From Paracoccus sulfuroxidans (GTDB lineage: Bacteria; Pseudomonadota; Alphaproteobacteria; Rhodobacterales; Rhodobacteraceae), in NCBI RefSeq assembly GCF_007830335.1, contig NZ_VLKU01000001.1, positions 372,001 through 436,000 of the forward strand: a stretch of 64,000 bases of DNA, in the 5' to 3' direction. A program made the position numbers and the translations under genes. The notes under the pieces were generated by a model. It was not told the DNA's origin and did no database searches. It worked only from the letters and a program-made list of their open reading frames with translations. Numbering within the stretch: the first letter of the stretch is position 1; every line of letters begins with the position of its first letter. Below are positions 14,665 through 21,966 of this stretch, in pieces.

Positions 14665-16413
14665 TTAGCGTCGTGCCGATTTTTTGAAAGGAATGACGTT
14701 AGCATTTTCGAGTTCGATTGCGTGTCCCGCCTTCACGATCTTGAAGACCTTCCCGCTTTCGGACGTGAAAGCATCACCGATCGACGCGTGCTCCGGTACT
14801 CGTGACAAGTCCTCATCGGACATCTCCGTGCCCGCGAGACGCTCACCGTCTTCCGCTTGTGCGATGAAATCGATCGCCCCTCTTGGATCGTTTCCTTCCG
14901 CGTATGCCCGCCCGATAACCGTGAAGCGGATCCCGGCCCGATAGACGACCCCGCCGATCTTCACGCTATCAAAGCCCTTCGCGTTCATCGCTTTTCCGAA
15001 AGCGGTCACGCTCATTGGCTCCGCCCCGTTCTCCGAGCAATACGTCACATAAGCCGCGTAGATCTCTTTTGACGTCACGCGAGCATTGTCACCCTTCGAG
15101 ACGCAAGAGGACAAGAAGTCACCCACCGGATCCGCCTCTTCGCGTGTCTTCGAGAGCGAGTCCATCGCGTCGGCGTATTCGGGGAAGCCGTTCGTTGCGT
15201 ATTCAACGGCTCCCTCGATGAGCCAAGACAAGATCCCGGACGCCTCTTTCTTCAAGCGATCGAGAAGGCCGGTGTCGAGTGCTTGCCAGTGCCCCTTTGG
15301 CTCTTGCCCCTCGCCGTTCCAGAAATAGTTCAGGAAACGGATCCGGCGGACGCGAGACCAGACCGCCTGATCGTTCTCCGAGATTTTCGGGAGATGGTTC
15401 GTCAGTAGCCAGGGAGTCGCCGTTGTGCGGATGCTCTTTGCGTTCGCGTGAAGACTGCGGACATACGTTTCGGATTCCCCGGTTACCGCCTTCATCGTTG
15501 CGGTGTCGAGAACGTCGGACGGGTTGAGTTCCGAGCAAAACGCGATCCGGGATCCGATTAGAGGAAGCCTGTCTGTTGCTTCCGGGGCCTTCCCGTTATG
15601 GCGGCAAAGCATCCGGGATTCAAAGCGGCGGACGTAGTCTGGCCCGATCGCCGCGGCGACCGCGTCCATGAGGACGGTCTTCCCGTTTCGTCCGTTCCGG
15701 GTCTCGTCCCGATCGTCACCCGTGATGAAGAAAAAGAGCGACCTCTCGTTGTGAGCAAAGAGCGAGTATCCCAGAGCGACTTTGAGGTACGCCTCTTTCG
15801 CCGGATCATGACGACCGTTCCGGTCTTTACAAATGTCAGTGATAAACGCTTCCCAGTCCGCCCGGGCGGCCTTCGGGTCATACGTCATCAACGTGACGCC
15901 GGTCAGCATGTCCTTCGGATCGTTCGGATAGACCCGGCCGTCCTTGAGGCAAACCGTCCCGTCGGGCGTGTTCAGGAGTTCAGGCTTTCGGTCAAAGTCG
16001 GCCTCATCAGCGATCAGCCCCGTTTCGGCGAGCGAGAGTGCCGACTTCATTGCGTTTTTCGACTGGCTCCGCCTTGCGTGCTTGGTCATTTCGGATTTCC
16101 ATTCGTCACGCTTCTTGCGTCCGTCTTCATCATCAGCCGCCAGGAAGGGGTTATGAGCCTTCTCGACGTCGATCGCGTGGATCATGTCTTCGACACGCTT
16201 CATCGCTTCATGGTTCGAGTTACGTTGCCAAGCCACGCCGTTGTAAGCGATCCATGACGCGGATTCGCGGGAGAAGCGGAGAACGTCACCGTGCCGGATC
16301 TGGATCCGGTATGCGTTCCCGAGTTCGGTGTGCTCAAGCGTCGAACAAAAGCGATCAACCGTCATCGTGGGTTCGCGATCAAGTGCGTTCTCGAATTTTT
16401 CAAAGATATTCAT
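14665..16413 (-). CDS. Phage/plasmid primase-helicase, P4/D5 family
   Basis: 582 residues. Residues 1-185 contain the D5_N-like region (ESASWIAYNGVAWQR, ETGLIADEADFDRKPELLNT, PDGTVCLKDGRVYP). The SF3 helicase core has SLFFFITGDDRDET then NGRNGKTVLMDAVAAAIG (Walker A), RLPLIGSRIAFCSELNPS (Walker B region) and a TPWLLTNHLPKI sensor. The C-terminal part has AYVTYCSENGAEPMSVTAFG, a winged helix of the D5-associated type. No clear N-terminal primase active site is seen, so it may act as replicative helicase mainly. The start has CGGAGACTACAC before ATG. Confidence 0.88.
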   Translation of the reverse strand: MNIFEKFENALDREPTMTVDRFCSTLEHTELGNAYRIQIRHGDVLRFSRESASWIAYNGVAWQRNSNHEAMKRVEDMIHAIDVEKAHNPFLAADDEDGRKKRDEWKSEMTKHARRSQSKNAMKSALSLAETGLIADEADFDRKPELLNTPDGTVCLKDGRVYPNDPKDMLTGVTLMTYDPKAARADWEAFITDICKDRNGRHDPAKEAYLKVALGYSLFAHNERSLFFFITGDDRDETRNGRNGKTVLMDAVAAAIGPDYVRRFESRMLCRHNGKAPEATDRLPLIGSRIAFCSELNPSDVLDTATMKAVTGESETYVRSLHANAKSIRTTATPWLLTNHLPKISENDQAVWSRVRRIRFLNYFWNGEGQEPKGHWQALDTGLLDRLKKEASGILSWLIEGAVEYATNGFPEYADAMDSLSKTREEADPVGDFLSSCVSKGDNARVTSKEIYAAYVTYCSENGAEPMSVTAFGKAMNAKGFDSVKIGGVVYRAGIRFTVIGRAYAEGNDPRGAIDFIAQAEDGERLAGTEMSDEDLSRVPEHASIGDAFTSESGKVFKIVKAGHAIELENANVIPFKKSARR

Positions 16414-16445
16414 GTGTAGTCTCCGTGTTGGATTTGAGTTTGTTG

Positions 16446-16763
16446 TTATCTTTGAGACGGGAGGATCACCGTGATGACGCCTGTCTCTTTGTCGTATGCC
16501 GAAACGAAAACCGTTTCCGCGTCATCGAAATCGTCGAGCGGGAAAGGGCCGGTATGAACCGCGACACGTCCCGAGATCCGGACGAGTTTCACGAAACCGC
16601 CCTTCACAATCGCCGCCGTCTCACGCCTCACGGCGTTCGAGACCTTGCTTGCGTCGAGCGTGCCGCCATTCAAAACGACCTTCTCCCGCGTAGCATCGGC
16701 GATCTCCCCGATGAAAACGGGGCGACGAATAACCTTTGAAACCATTTTTTGACCCTTGAACAT
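16446..16763 (-). CDS. Hypothetical protein upstream of primase
   Basis: 105 residues from the ATG at 16763 (MFKGQKMVSKVIRRPVFIG), which has GAGGGTGACG before it; a second ATG at 16743, after AAGGG, is also reasonable. The sequence is mainly beta-strand-like (GGFVKLVRISGRVAVHTGPF, ETVFVSAYDKETGVITVILP). No known domain is recognised. It forms an operon with the primase gene, 32 bases apart, and lies next to the AT-rich repeat zone, so a replication-related role is plausible but unproven. Confidence 0.6.
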   Translation of the reverse strand: MFKGQKMVSKVIRRPVFIGEIADATREKVVLNGGTLDASKVSNAVRRETAAIVKGGFVKLVRISGRVAVHTGPFPLDDFDDAETVFVSAYDKETGVITVILPSQR

Positions 16764-17140
16764 CGTCACCCTCGCTTTCTTTCGATGATCAATAGATACC
16801 CGGGCCAATCGTCGAAATCAACGAAACAAGAAACGAAAGGCCACGATAGTTTATTTGACGAAAAACGAATGTGCGAAATATGTTACAAAAATATAAAGAA
16901 TGAATCGAAAATATCCTTACGGGGTTGAATACTTTTGAAAATGCTTATGTTTTCGAAAGCGTTGCGAAACGGCCACTGTCAAGATAAAAGTTTGAGCGAT
17001 TTTCGATGAAACCGGAAATCGGTTTCGCGTGAGCGGTCTCTTCCAGTTTTGAAAACGTCCCCGCACCCCTCAAAAATAATCAATGAGAACGAAGTGATTC
17101 GCGTTAGCACCGGATAGAAAGAATGGCGGGGCGGGCTGCA

Positions 17141-17426
17141 GGACTGTAGGACGGTTTGAAAAAACGTTCCTGGAAACGTTCCTGGTGATTTTATTCAATA
17201 AATACAATGATTTGAGCGAAAATCAGGACTGTAGGACTGTTTTTTCACATTTTTATTGATATAGAAAAAAAAGATTATCTTCATAGAACGATCATTTTTG
17301 CGGAAAAACGGTCCTACAGTCCTGATTTCTGTTTAAGTGATTGTTTATATTGATATATCTTGCCAGGACGGTTTGAAAATGAACGTTCCTGAACTGTCAT
17401 GTTTTCGATGAACTGTCCTGCAGTCC
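17141..17426. repeat. GGACTGTAGGAC boxes and long direct repeat
   Basis: The box GGACTGTAGGAC occurs at 17141-17152 and 17226-17237; its reverse complement GTCCTACAGTCC at 17311-17322 and, with one change, at 17415-17426. Spacing is roughly regular at 85-104 bases. A longer word, GGACGGTTTGAAAA followed 1-3 bases later by ACGTTCCTG, appears at 17149-17172 and 17366-17391. Iteron-like boxes with flanking AT-rich DNA usually bind initiators or repressors. Confidence 0.7.
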
Positions 17427-17466
17427 GAGCCTACCCTTCTTCATCTTTTCCTTATTTCATTGAAAA

Positions 17467-17486
17467 AGCCGCCCGAAGGGGCGGCT
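17467..17486 (-). terminator. Terminator after H-NS-like gene
   Basis: On the minus strand AGCCGCCC-CTTC-GGGCGGCT followed by TTTTTC, 29-48 bases past the stop codon of the H-NS-like gene. It uses the same stem motif as the terminator at 18695-18713. Confidence 0.85.
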
Positions 17487-17514
17487 CTCTTTCTTCTTCA
17501 TCTTCATTGAGTGA

Positions 17515-17913
17515 TCAGGGGCGGATCCTGAACTCTTCGATGTCTCCGCCCGCCTCTTTGACCTCTTTGAGCCAGGCGGGCATTCGACCGCGGCCGGTCC
17601 AAGTCATCGACGGATCTTTCGGATGCCTGAACCTCACGGGCTCACCCGTTCTTTGCGAGATCATCGTCTCCGCTTTCTTCGCGAGAAGTTCGTCAATGTT
17701 GAACCCGTGCTTCTTCGCGACCGCTTCGAGTTCTTCGATAGCGTGCTTCGCTTCTCTGTCTCTTGCTTTCGAGAGTGCGTCTTGTGCGAGACTAATGATC
17801 ATTTCGAGATCAGCACTCGCAAGATCAGGAATCATCTCGACGACTTTTTCCATGAACTCTCCAGCCGCCTCTTCATCTTCCGTGATGTATAGATCATCCG
17901 GCGTGTTCGTCAT
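17515..17913 (-). CDS. H-NS family nucleoid protein of the phage
   Basis: 132 residues from the ATG at 17913 (MTNTPDDLYITEDEEAAGEF). Residues 15-80 are acidic and helical, suiting the oligomerisation domain. The C-terminus has VRFRHPKDPSMTWTGRGRMP followed by AWLKEVKEAG, the H-NS DNA-binding core with its TWxGRGR-x-P loop, as in HvrA/Spb proteins of Rhodobacterales. Such proteins bind AT-rich DNA and silence genes. It sits between the AT-rich repeat zone and the 80-bp repeat array. It could silence host genes, counter host silencing, or organise the phage repeats. Confidence 0.83.
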   Translation of the reverse strand: MTNTPDDLYITEDEEAAGEFMEKVVEMIPDLASADLEMIISLAQDALSKARDREAKHAIEELEAVAKKHGFNIDELLAKKAETMISQRTGEPVRFRHPKDPSMTWTGRGRMPAWLKEVKEAGGDIEEFRIRP

Positions 17914-18000
17914 CGTCTTTCTCCTTCGTTTCGTTGAGACTGTCAAAAAGATGATCGATCGTCAACGCTTCACTTTCGTTTCGCCCCGTCACCGTTTTCC

Positions 18001-18675
18001 GGCCCTTGCCGGATCCCGGGCAATCTCACACCGACGAAAGCCCGGAAGCCCACGAAACACGCTAACGTATAGCCCTTTTGAGACCCTTCCCGGATCCCCG
18101 TCATCCTCACAACCCGCCCCGATGAGACACGCTAAAAACACGCTAACGTATAGCCGTTTCACGACCCTTCCCGGATCCTTGATATCCTCAACCCCGGCCC
18201 GATGAGGCATCCTCAAAACACGCTAACGTATCGACGCTTTCCTCCCCCACCTGGCCTTCTTCGGCATCCTCACCCCATGCCGGGCGGGATCCTCTCAAAC
18301 CGCCCCAACGTATCGACGCTTTCCGCCCCTCTCCGGATCCCCGGCATCCTGAACCCCGGCCAGGTGAGACGCCCTGAAAACACGCTAACGTATCGACGCT
18401 TTTCGCCCCTCTCCGGATCCCCGGCATCCTGAACCCCACCTGATCGGGAGCCCCTGAAAAACCGCTAACGTACGGGCATTCTATGACCCTTCCGGGGTCT
18501 TCGGCATCCTCAACCCCACCTGATCGAGAACCCCTGAAAACCCGCAACCGTATGGCCCTTTTACGGGCCTGGCGGATCCCCGGCATCCTCTCGACCCCGA
18601 CTGATCGGGAGACCATGAAAACACGCTAACGTATGTGAGTTTTTCGGGCCTTGTCGGATCCCCGGCATCCTCAAC
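18001..18675. repeat. Tandem array of eight units of about 80 bp
   Basis: The core AAACACGCTAACGTAT, or a close variant, ends at 18070, 18151, 18231, 18313, 18393, 18473, 18553 and 18634, giving spacings of 80-82 bases. Each core is followed by a pyrimidine-rich stretch and then CGGATCCCCGGCATCCT-x-AACCCC. Units differ by 10-25 percent by eye, and units 1, 4 and 7 are the most divergent. There are no unique spacers, so it is not a CRISPR array. It may be an origin, a partition site or a binding platform for a phage protein. Confidence 0.85.
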
Positions 18676-18694
18676 CGCCCCGCACAATAGAAAA

Positions 18695-18713
18695 AGCCGC
18701 CCCGGGGGCGGCT
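18695..18713 (-). terminator. Terminator after the 217-residue protein gene
   Basis: On the minus strand an AGCCGCC/GGCGGCT stem followed by TTTTTC, 25 bases past the stop codon at 18738. It insulates the repeat array from transcription. Confidence 0.82.
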
Positions 18714-18737
18714 CTCTCTCATCTTCATCGAAACTCA

Positions 18738-19391
18738 TCACGACGCGAGAAGACGCTTGTTCGCTTGTTCCATCGCTTGCCGGATCGCGATGAACTCATC
18801 ATCGACAACGATCCTTCCGCCTCTTTCTGCGACGTAAGCGTTGAAGGTGTCGGTTGTCCGGATCGTTTCGAGAGCACGCTCTTCGATCTTATCCGCGAAC
18901 TTCGCGAGTTTCGACGCGTTCTTGATCCACGATTTGTTCTTCACGACATGAGCCGCTTGAACCGCGTTCGGGTGAGATCCGGAGAACTCGCTCTTGAACG
19001 TCTCGATGATCGCCTTCGCCTCACGCTTCTCTTCTTCCGCTTCCGCTTGACGCTGAAACTTGACTGCGAGAGTTTCGAGTTTCGATCGTGCGTCAATCCA
19101 GATCCTCGCGTCCATTTCCGTGTTCAGTGCCCGCTTGACGCCCGCTTCGTGCGTCTTTCCGAACTTCGCGACGAACTCGTTTCGGATGTCCTTCGCCCAT
19201 TTGACCTGCTTCTCCGATCCCCGGATCAGGTCTTCCGTGATTTTTTCGGCGGGCTTTCTGCGATTCAGGAAACTCTGAAAATCGGATGACGCCGCGAGTC
19301 TCGCGTCGGAAGCACCCATGAGCCTTGCGTCCCAAAGTCCGTCTTCAACTTCATCTGCGAATGCTGCGATGTCTTGCGTGTTGTATCTCAT
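18738..19391 (-). CDS. Hypothetical helical phage protein
   Basis: 217 residues from the ATG at 19391 (MRYNTQDIAAFADEVEDGLW), with GGAGAAAAGAC as ribosome site. Mostly charged helix, with a possible coiled coil at about 105-135 (KLETLAVKFQRQAEAEEEKR). The segment ITEDLIRGSEKQVKWAKDIRNEFV resembles a motif common in phage and plasmid proteins of unknown role, in which SEKQxxWAxxIR is conserved. It lies in the early operon, between nuclease and repeat array. I assign no function. Confidence 0.7.
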   Translation of the reverse strand: MRYNTQDIAAFADEVEDGLWDARLMGASDARLAASSDFQSFLNRRKPAEKITEDLIRGSEKQVKWAKDIRNEFVAKFGKTHEAGVKRALNTEMDARIWIDARSKLETLAVKFQRQAEAEEEKREAKAIIETFKSEFSGSHPNAVQAAHVVKNKSWIKNASKLAKFADKIEERALETIRTTDTFNAYVAERGGRIVVDDEFIAIRQAMEQANKRLLAS

Positions 19392-19523
19392 GTCTTTTCT
19401 CCGTTGGTTTTTTTGTTTCCAGATTCGTTTCTGGCAAGACGCCCTTATGACGAGCAAAACGAAACTCAAACATAAAACGAAAAAGAGCGAAACTTTCTCC
19501 CGATAAACGAAAAACCGTGACAT

Positions 19524-19862
19524 TTACGCCACGGTTTCATTTCGTTTCATTTCGTTTTTGAGATCTTCACAAACACGATCCGGATCTTTGCTTATGATAT
19601 ACACCCCGCCCGCCTTTTCGAATGCCGCCTGAAACCTCTTTTGCGTCTCACGTTGAGCACCCCGGGCGGCCTTACACTCGATCGCGACGGATCGCCCGTC
19701 GATCGTTCCCAGGATGTCCGCCGTTCCGGGCGGGGCCAACTGGATCCAGCGCCTATCTTCGTTCCGGATCTTCCCCGAGTTGATCCTCATGAAGAGAGAT
19801 CGCCCCACGAAACCGGCACAAAGGGCGACCAGGATCCTCGACTGGATCTCACTCTCTCTCAT
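19524..19862 (-). CDS. VRR-NUC type nuclease
   Basis: 112 residues. The catalytic pattern is RESEIQSRIL (Glu at the N-terminal helix), PPGTADILGTIDGRSVAIEC K (Asp, then Glu-x-Lys), and QRETQKRFQAAFEKAGGVY. This is the minimal VRR-NUC fold of the PD-(D/E)XK superfamily, often encoded beside phage helicases and thought to cut branched or replication DNA. The start overlaps the stop of the upstream gene by 4 bases. Confidence 0.88.
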   Translation of the reverse strand: MRESEIQSRILVALCAGFVGRSLFMRINSGKIRNEDRRWIQLAPPGTADILGTIDGRSVAIECKAARGAQRETQKRFQAAFEKAGGVYIISKDPDRVCEDLKNEMKRNETVA

Positions 19863-20242
19863 GATCTCAAATCATAAACGAAAGGCGATGAGTGAAGATC
19901 TCTCAACGCGTCACGACGGCCCCTCTCGTATGCCTCATCCTCACGATCTGCCGCCTCCCATCTTTCAATGATCCGAGACGTCCTCTCTTGTTCGTGTGCT
20001 TCGATAGCCTCACGCTTTCCGTGCTCGTATGCCGCCTCTGTGAGTTCTTGCGTGTAAAGCCTGGCCTCCGCCATGAGAACGATGATCGCCCCGGCCATCG
20101 TAAGACCGTCTTCCCGGGCCAATCTCTTGACCGCCTTCTCGACGTCCTTTTCCCAGCCTTTTAGGCCGGTCTCTTCGTCAGCGATAAAGTTCAGTGCTGC
20201 GTGACCGAGTGTTTCTTCTGCTTTGTCTTTCAGTCTTCTCAT
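19859..20242 (-). CDS. Hypothetical phage protein with own repeat promoter
   Basis: 127 residues starting MRRLKDKAEETLGHAAL. It is helical, acidic in the middle (DEETGLKGWEKDVEKAVKRL, EAHEQERTSRIIERWEAADR), with no membrane segment or known motif. The ATG follows a GGGAG ribosome site that lies partly in the 3' arm of a CCCGTAATCAATACGGG hairpin. It has promoter copy 5 directly upstream and is coupled to the VRR-NUC gene. Confidence 0.65.
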   Translation of the reverse strand: MRRLKDKAEETLGHAALNFIADEETGLKGWEKDVEKAVKRLAREDGLTMAGAIIVLMAEARLYTQELTEAAYEHGKREAIEAHEQERTSRIIERWEAADREDEAYERGRRDALRDLHSSPFVYDLRS

Positions 20243-20271
20243 GATGTTTCTCCCGTATTGATTACGGGTGT

Positions 20272-20301
20272 TTATTGAGGTATAACAGAAAATATTCGTC
20301 A
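20272..20301 (-). promoter_or_regulatory. Phage repeat promoter, copy 5
   Basis: On the minus strand TGACGAAT, 12 bases, then ACCTCAATAA. The hairpin CCCG-TAATCAATA-CGGG (20253-20269) follows after two bases and overlaps the GGGAG ribosome site of the gene starting at 20242. Confidence 0.72.
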
Positions 20302-20375
20302 GCGTTGAGAAATAAATGCTATCTTAAATTTAGTTTAACGTTAAACCAACAATACTTTAACGTTGAACATATAGT

Positions 20376-21800
20376 TTATTTCGGCCATCCGGAATATGAC
20401 GTGGCCCTTACCCGACTTTGACGCAACTCCCATCTTTTTGCGGCCCATCCCGACGCAAACTTGTAGCCCCGTGACTTTCCGAGTTTCACAAAGTCTTCGA
20501 GAGACCGGCACTCACGCTCTTCCTGCTTTTTGCGATCGGAGAGGGCCCTCTTTGCCGCCTCGAGTTCTTCGGCTTTGATGCGTCGGAGTTCGCCCGCTTT
20601 CGCGACCGGGATCCGATCATCCTTCTCGTGCGTGTGTCCGCACAACGGGCAAACCGGAGCCGCTTTGTGAACTCCAAAACACATCTTACAAAGCCGCGTT
20701 TTCAGGGTGTCTCCATTCGTTGCTCTTGCGTTTTGATCATCTTTAACGCCGTCCAGGCTCCATTCTCGGATCTCTTCGACGAGCCCGTGACGCAACGTGT
20801 TTCCCGAAAGATCCAGGACGATAGCCTCATCCTTTCCGTCCGAGATCCGGAGAACCCGACCGACCATCTGTAAGTAAAGAGCAAGGCTCTTCGTTGGACG
20901 CATGAGAAGCACGACTTCGAGCCCCTCAAAATCGAAACCTTCGGTCAACGTCTCTATGCTTGCGACGATCTTCGTTTCACCCGACCTCAACCGGGCAAGG
21001 ATCCCGGCTCTTTCGTCTTTCGGGGTGTCACCCGTCAGGACTTCCGCCTGGATCCCCGCCGCATTGAAGGCGTCAGCGGTGAGCCCGGCGTGTTTCACGC
21101 TCACGCAAAACGCGATGCCGGATCGGCCCGGTGTGATGCGTTGATACGATGAGACTGCGTCACCGCAAATCGTCGATCGTTCGAGTGCTTCCGCGAGTTG
21201 ATCAGCCGCGTAATCACCGGCCCGTGTCTTGACCCCGGTGAGATCCGGAATGGACGCGGAGTACGCGATCGGCCGCATTAAGTATCCGCGACTGATCAGG
21301 TCTTCGATCGACGGCCCTTCAACGATCGTTGAGAACGATCCTTTGAGCCCTTTGCCGTCGAGGCGGCACGGCGTTGCGGTCAATCCCAGGACGCGGGCGT
21401 CAGGATACTCTTCAAGCACGCGAGCGTATGAGTCAGCGACGGCACGATGAGCCTCATCAACGATGATGAGATCAGGCTTTCCGACTTTCTCGAAACGACG
21501 CGTGAGAGTCTGGATTGATGCGACCTGAACAGGTGCGTCAGGGGTCATCTCTTCACCCGATATCACGAGACCCGTTTCCAATCCGAATCTTTTAAGACGC
21601 TCATTCGCCTGATCGATCAGTTCTCGACGATGAGCAAGCACGAGAACGGACTCCCCATCATTCACCGCGTCAGCCGCGACTTGCGAGAAGATCGTCGTCT
21701 TACCTCCGCCTGTTGGAAGCACGAATAACGCCCTCTTATTCGTCTTGAACGCCACTCCGATATTTGAAACGGCGGACTGCTGATAATCCCTCAACTTCAT
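20376..21800 (-). CDS. SF2 DEAD/DEAH-box helicase with zinc motif
   Basis: 474 residues. Motif I is LPTGGGKTTIFSQVAAD (about 27-43), motif II DEAH in LIIVDEAHRAVADSY, motif III LTATP, motif VI QMVGRVLRISDGKDEAIVLD. A four-Cys zinc motif, CKMCFGVHKAAPVCPLCGH, lies at about 365-385 and is followed by a charged helix. This is the type found in many HK97-like and T5-like early regions (SSL2/RadD-like), probably unwinding forks or recombination intermediates. The start ATG at 21800 follows GGAGTAAAAG. Promoter copy 6 lies directly upstream. Confidence 0.92.
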   Translation of the reverse strand: MKLRDYQQSAVSNIGVAFKTNKRALFVLPTGGGKTTIFSQVAADAVNDGESVLVLAHRRELIDQANERLKRFGLETGLVISGEEMTPDAPVQVASIQTLTRRFEKVGKPDLIIVDEAHRAVADSYARVLEEYPDARVLGLTATPCRLDGKGLKGSFSTIVEGPSIEDLISRGYLMRPIAYSASIPDLTGVKTRAGDYAADQLAEALERSTICGDAVSSYQRITPGRSGIAFCVSVKHAGLTADAFNAAGIQAEVLTGDTPKDERAGILARLRSGETKIVASIETLTEGFDFEGLEVVLLMRPTKSLALYLQMVGRVLRISDGKDEAIVLDLSGNTLRHGLVEEIREWSLDGVKDDQNARATNGDTLKTRLCKMCFGVHKAAPVCPLCGHTHEKDDRIPVAKAGELRRIKAEELEAAKRALSDRKKQEERECRSLEDFVKLGKSRGYKFASGWAAKRWELRQSRVRATSYSGWPK

Positions 21801-21827
21801 CTTTTACTCCGCGATTAACTCGCGAAG

Positions 21828-21857
21828 TTATTGAGGTTTTATCGGGGAAATTCGTCA
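21828..21857 (-). promoter_or_regulatory. Phage repeat promoter, copy 6 (helicase)
   Basis: On the minus strand TGACGAAT, 12 bases, then ACCTCAATAA, followed after two bases by the hairpin CGCGA-GTTAA-TCGCG, whose 3' arm runs straight into the GGAG of the helicase ribosome site. It is back to back with copy 7, 50 bases away. Confidence 0.75.
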
Positions 21858-21907
21858 CCCGCCGACAGTGATCAATGTTGATTATTTAAGAATAAATCAG
21901 TGCTATA

Positions 21908-21937
21908 AGACGAAAGTAAATCACTAAACCTCAATAC
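21908..21937 (+). promoter_or_regulatory. Phage repeat promoter, copy 7 (GIY-YIG gene)
   Basis: On the plus strand AGACGAAA, 12 bases, then ACCTCAATAC. It is the only plus-strand copy and faces the only plus-strand phage gene, which argues strongly for promoter function. A perfect hairpin, CCTCACCG-GATAA-CGGTGAGG (21937-21957), starts at its last base, and the GTGAGGG of its 3' arm is the likely ribosome site. Confidence 0.76.
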
Positions 21938-21966
21938 CTCACCGGATAACGGTGAGGGATTCTCCG

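Larger units (their letters stand above)
16764..17514. other. AT-rich non-coding zone, possible replication origin
   Basis: These 750 bases carry no credible gene and are clearly more AT-rich than their neighbours, especially 17,180-17,370. They contain the GGACTGTAGGAC boxes, a repeated 24-26-base word, three AACGTTCCTG words, and the terminator of the H-NS-like gene. This composition, next to the primase-helicase operon, fits a replication origin or early control region. Confidence 0.5.
17914..18737. other. 824-base non-coding zone holding the 80-bp array
   Basis: Nearly all of this gap is the eight-unit repeat array plus a terminator. Open frames on the minus strand exist but shift with the 80-82 base period, show one repeated peptide (LYVSVF), and have no ribosome sites, so I do not call them genes. 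Confidence 0.6.

Noticed and set aside
16840..16885. Eighth copy of the phage promoter (TTGACGAAAA on the plus strand)
   Set aside because: The left box is matched, but there is no ACCTCAATAA at the fixed 12-base spacing and no plus-strand gene follows.
17936..17975. Promoter copy for the H-NS-like gene
   Set aside because: GTTGAGAC and CGTCA are present in the right order on the plus strand, but the spacing is several bases too long and the right box does not match.
18001..18675. CRISPR array
   Set aside because: Units are about 80 bp and similar along their whole length, with no unique spacers and no cas genes.
17989..18741. Minus-strand open frames across the 80-bp array with repeated LYVSVF peptides
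   Set aside because: The period of 80-82 bases changes frame from unit to unit, no ribosome sites are present, and the core is conserved at DNA level. They are by-products of the repeats.
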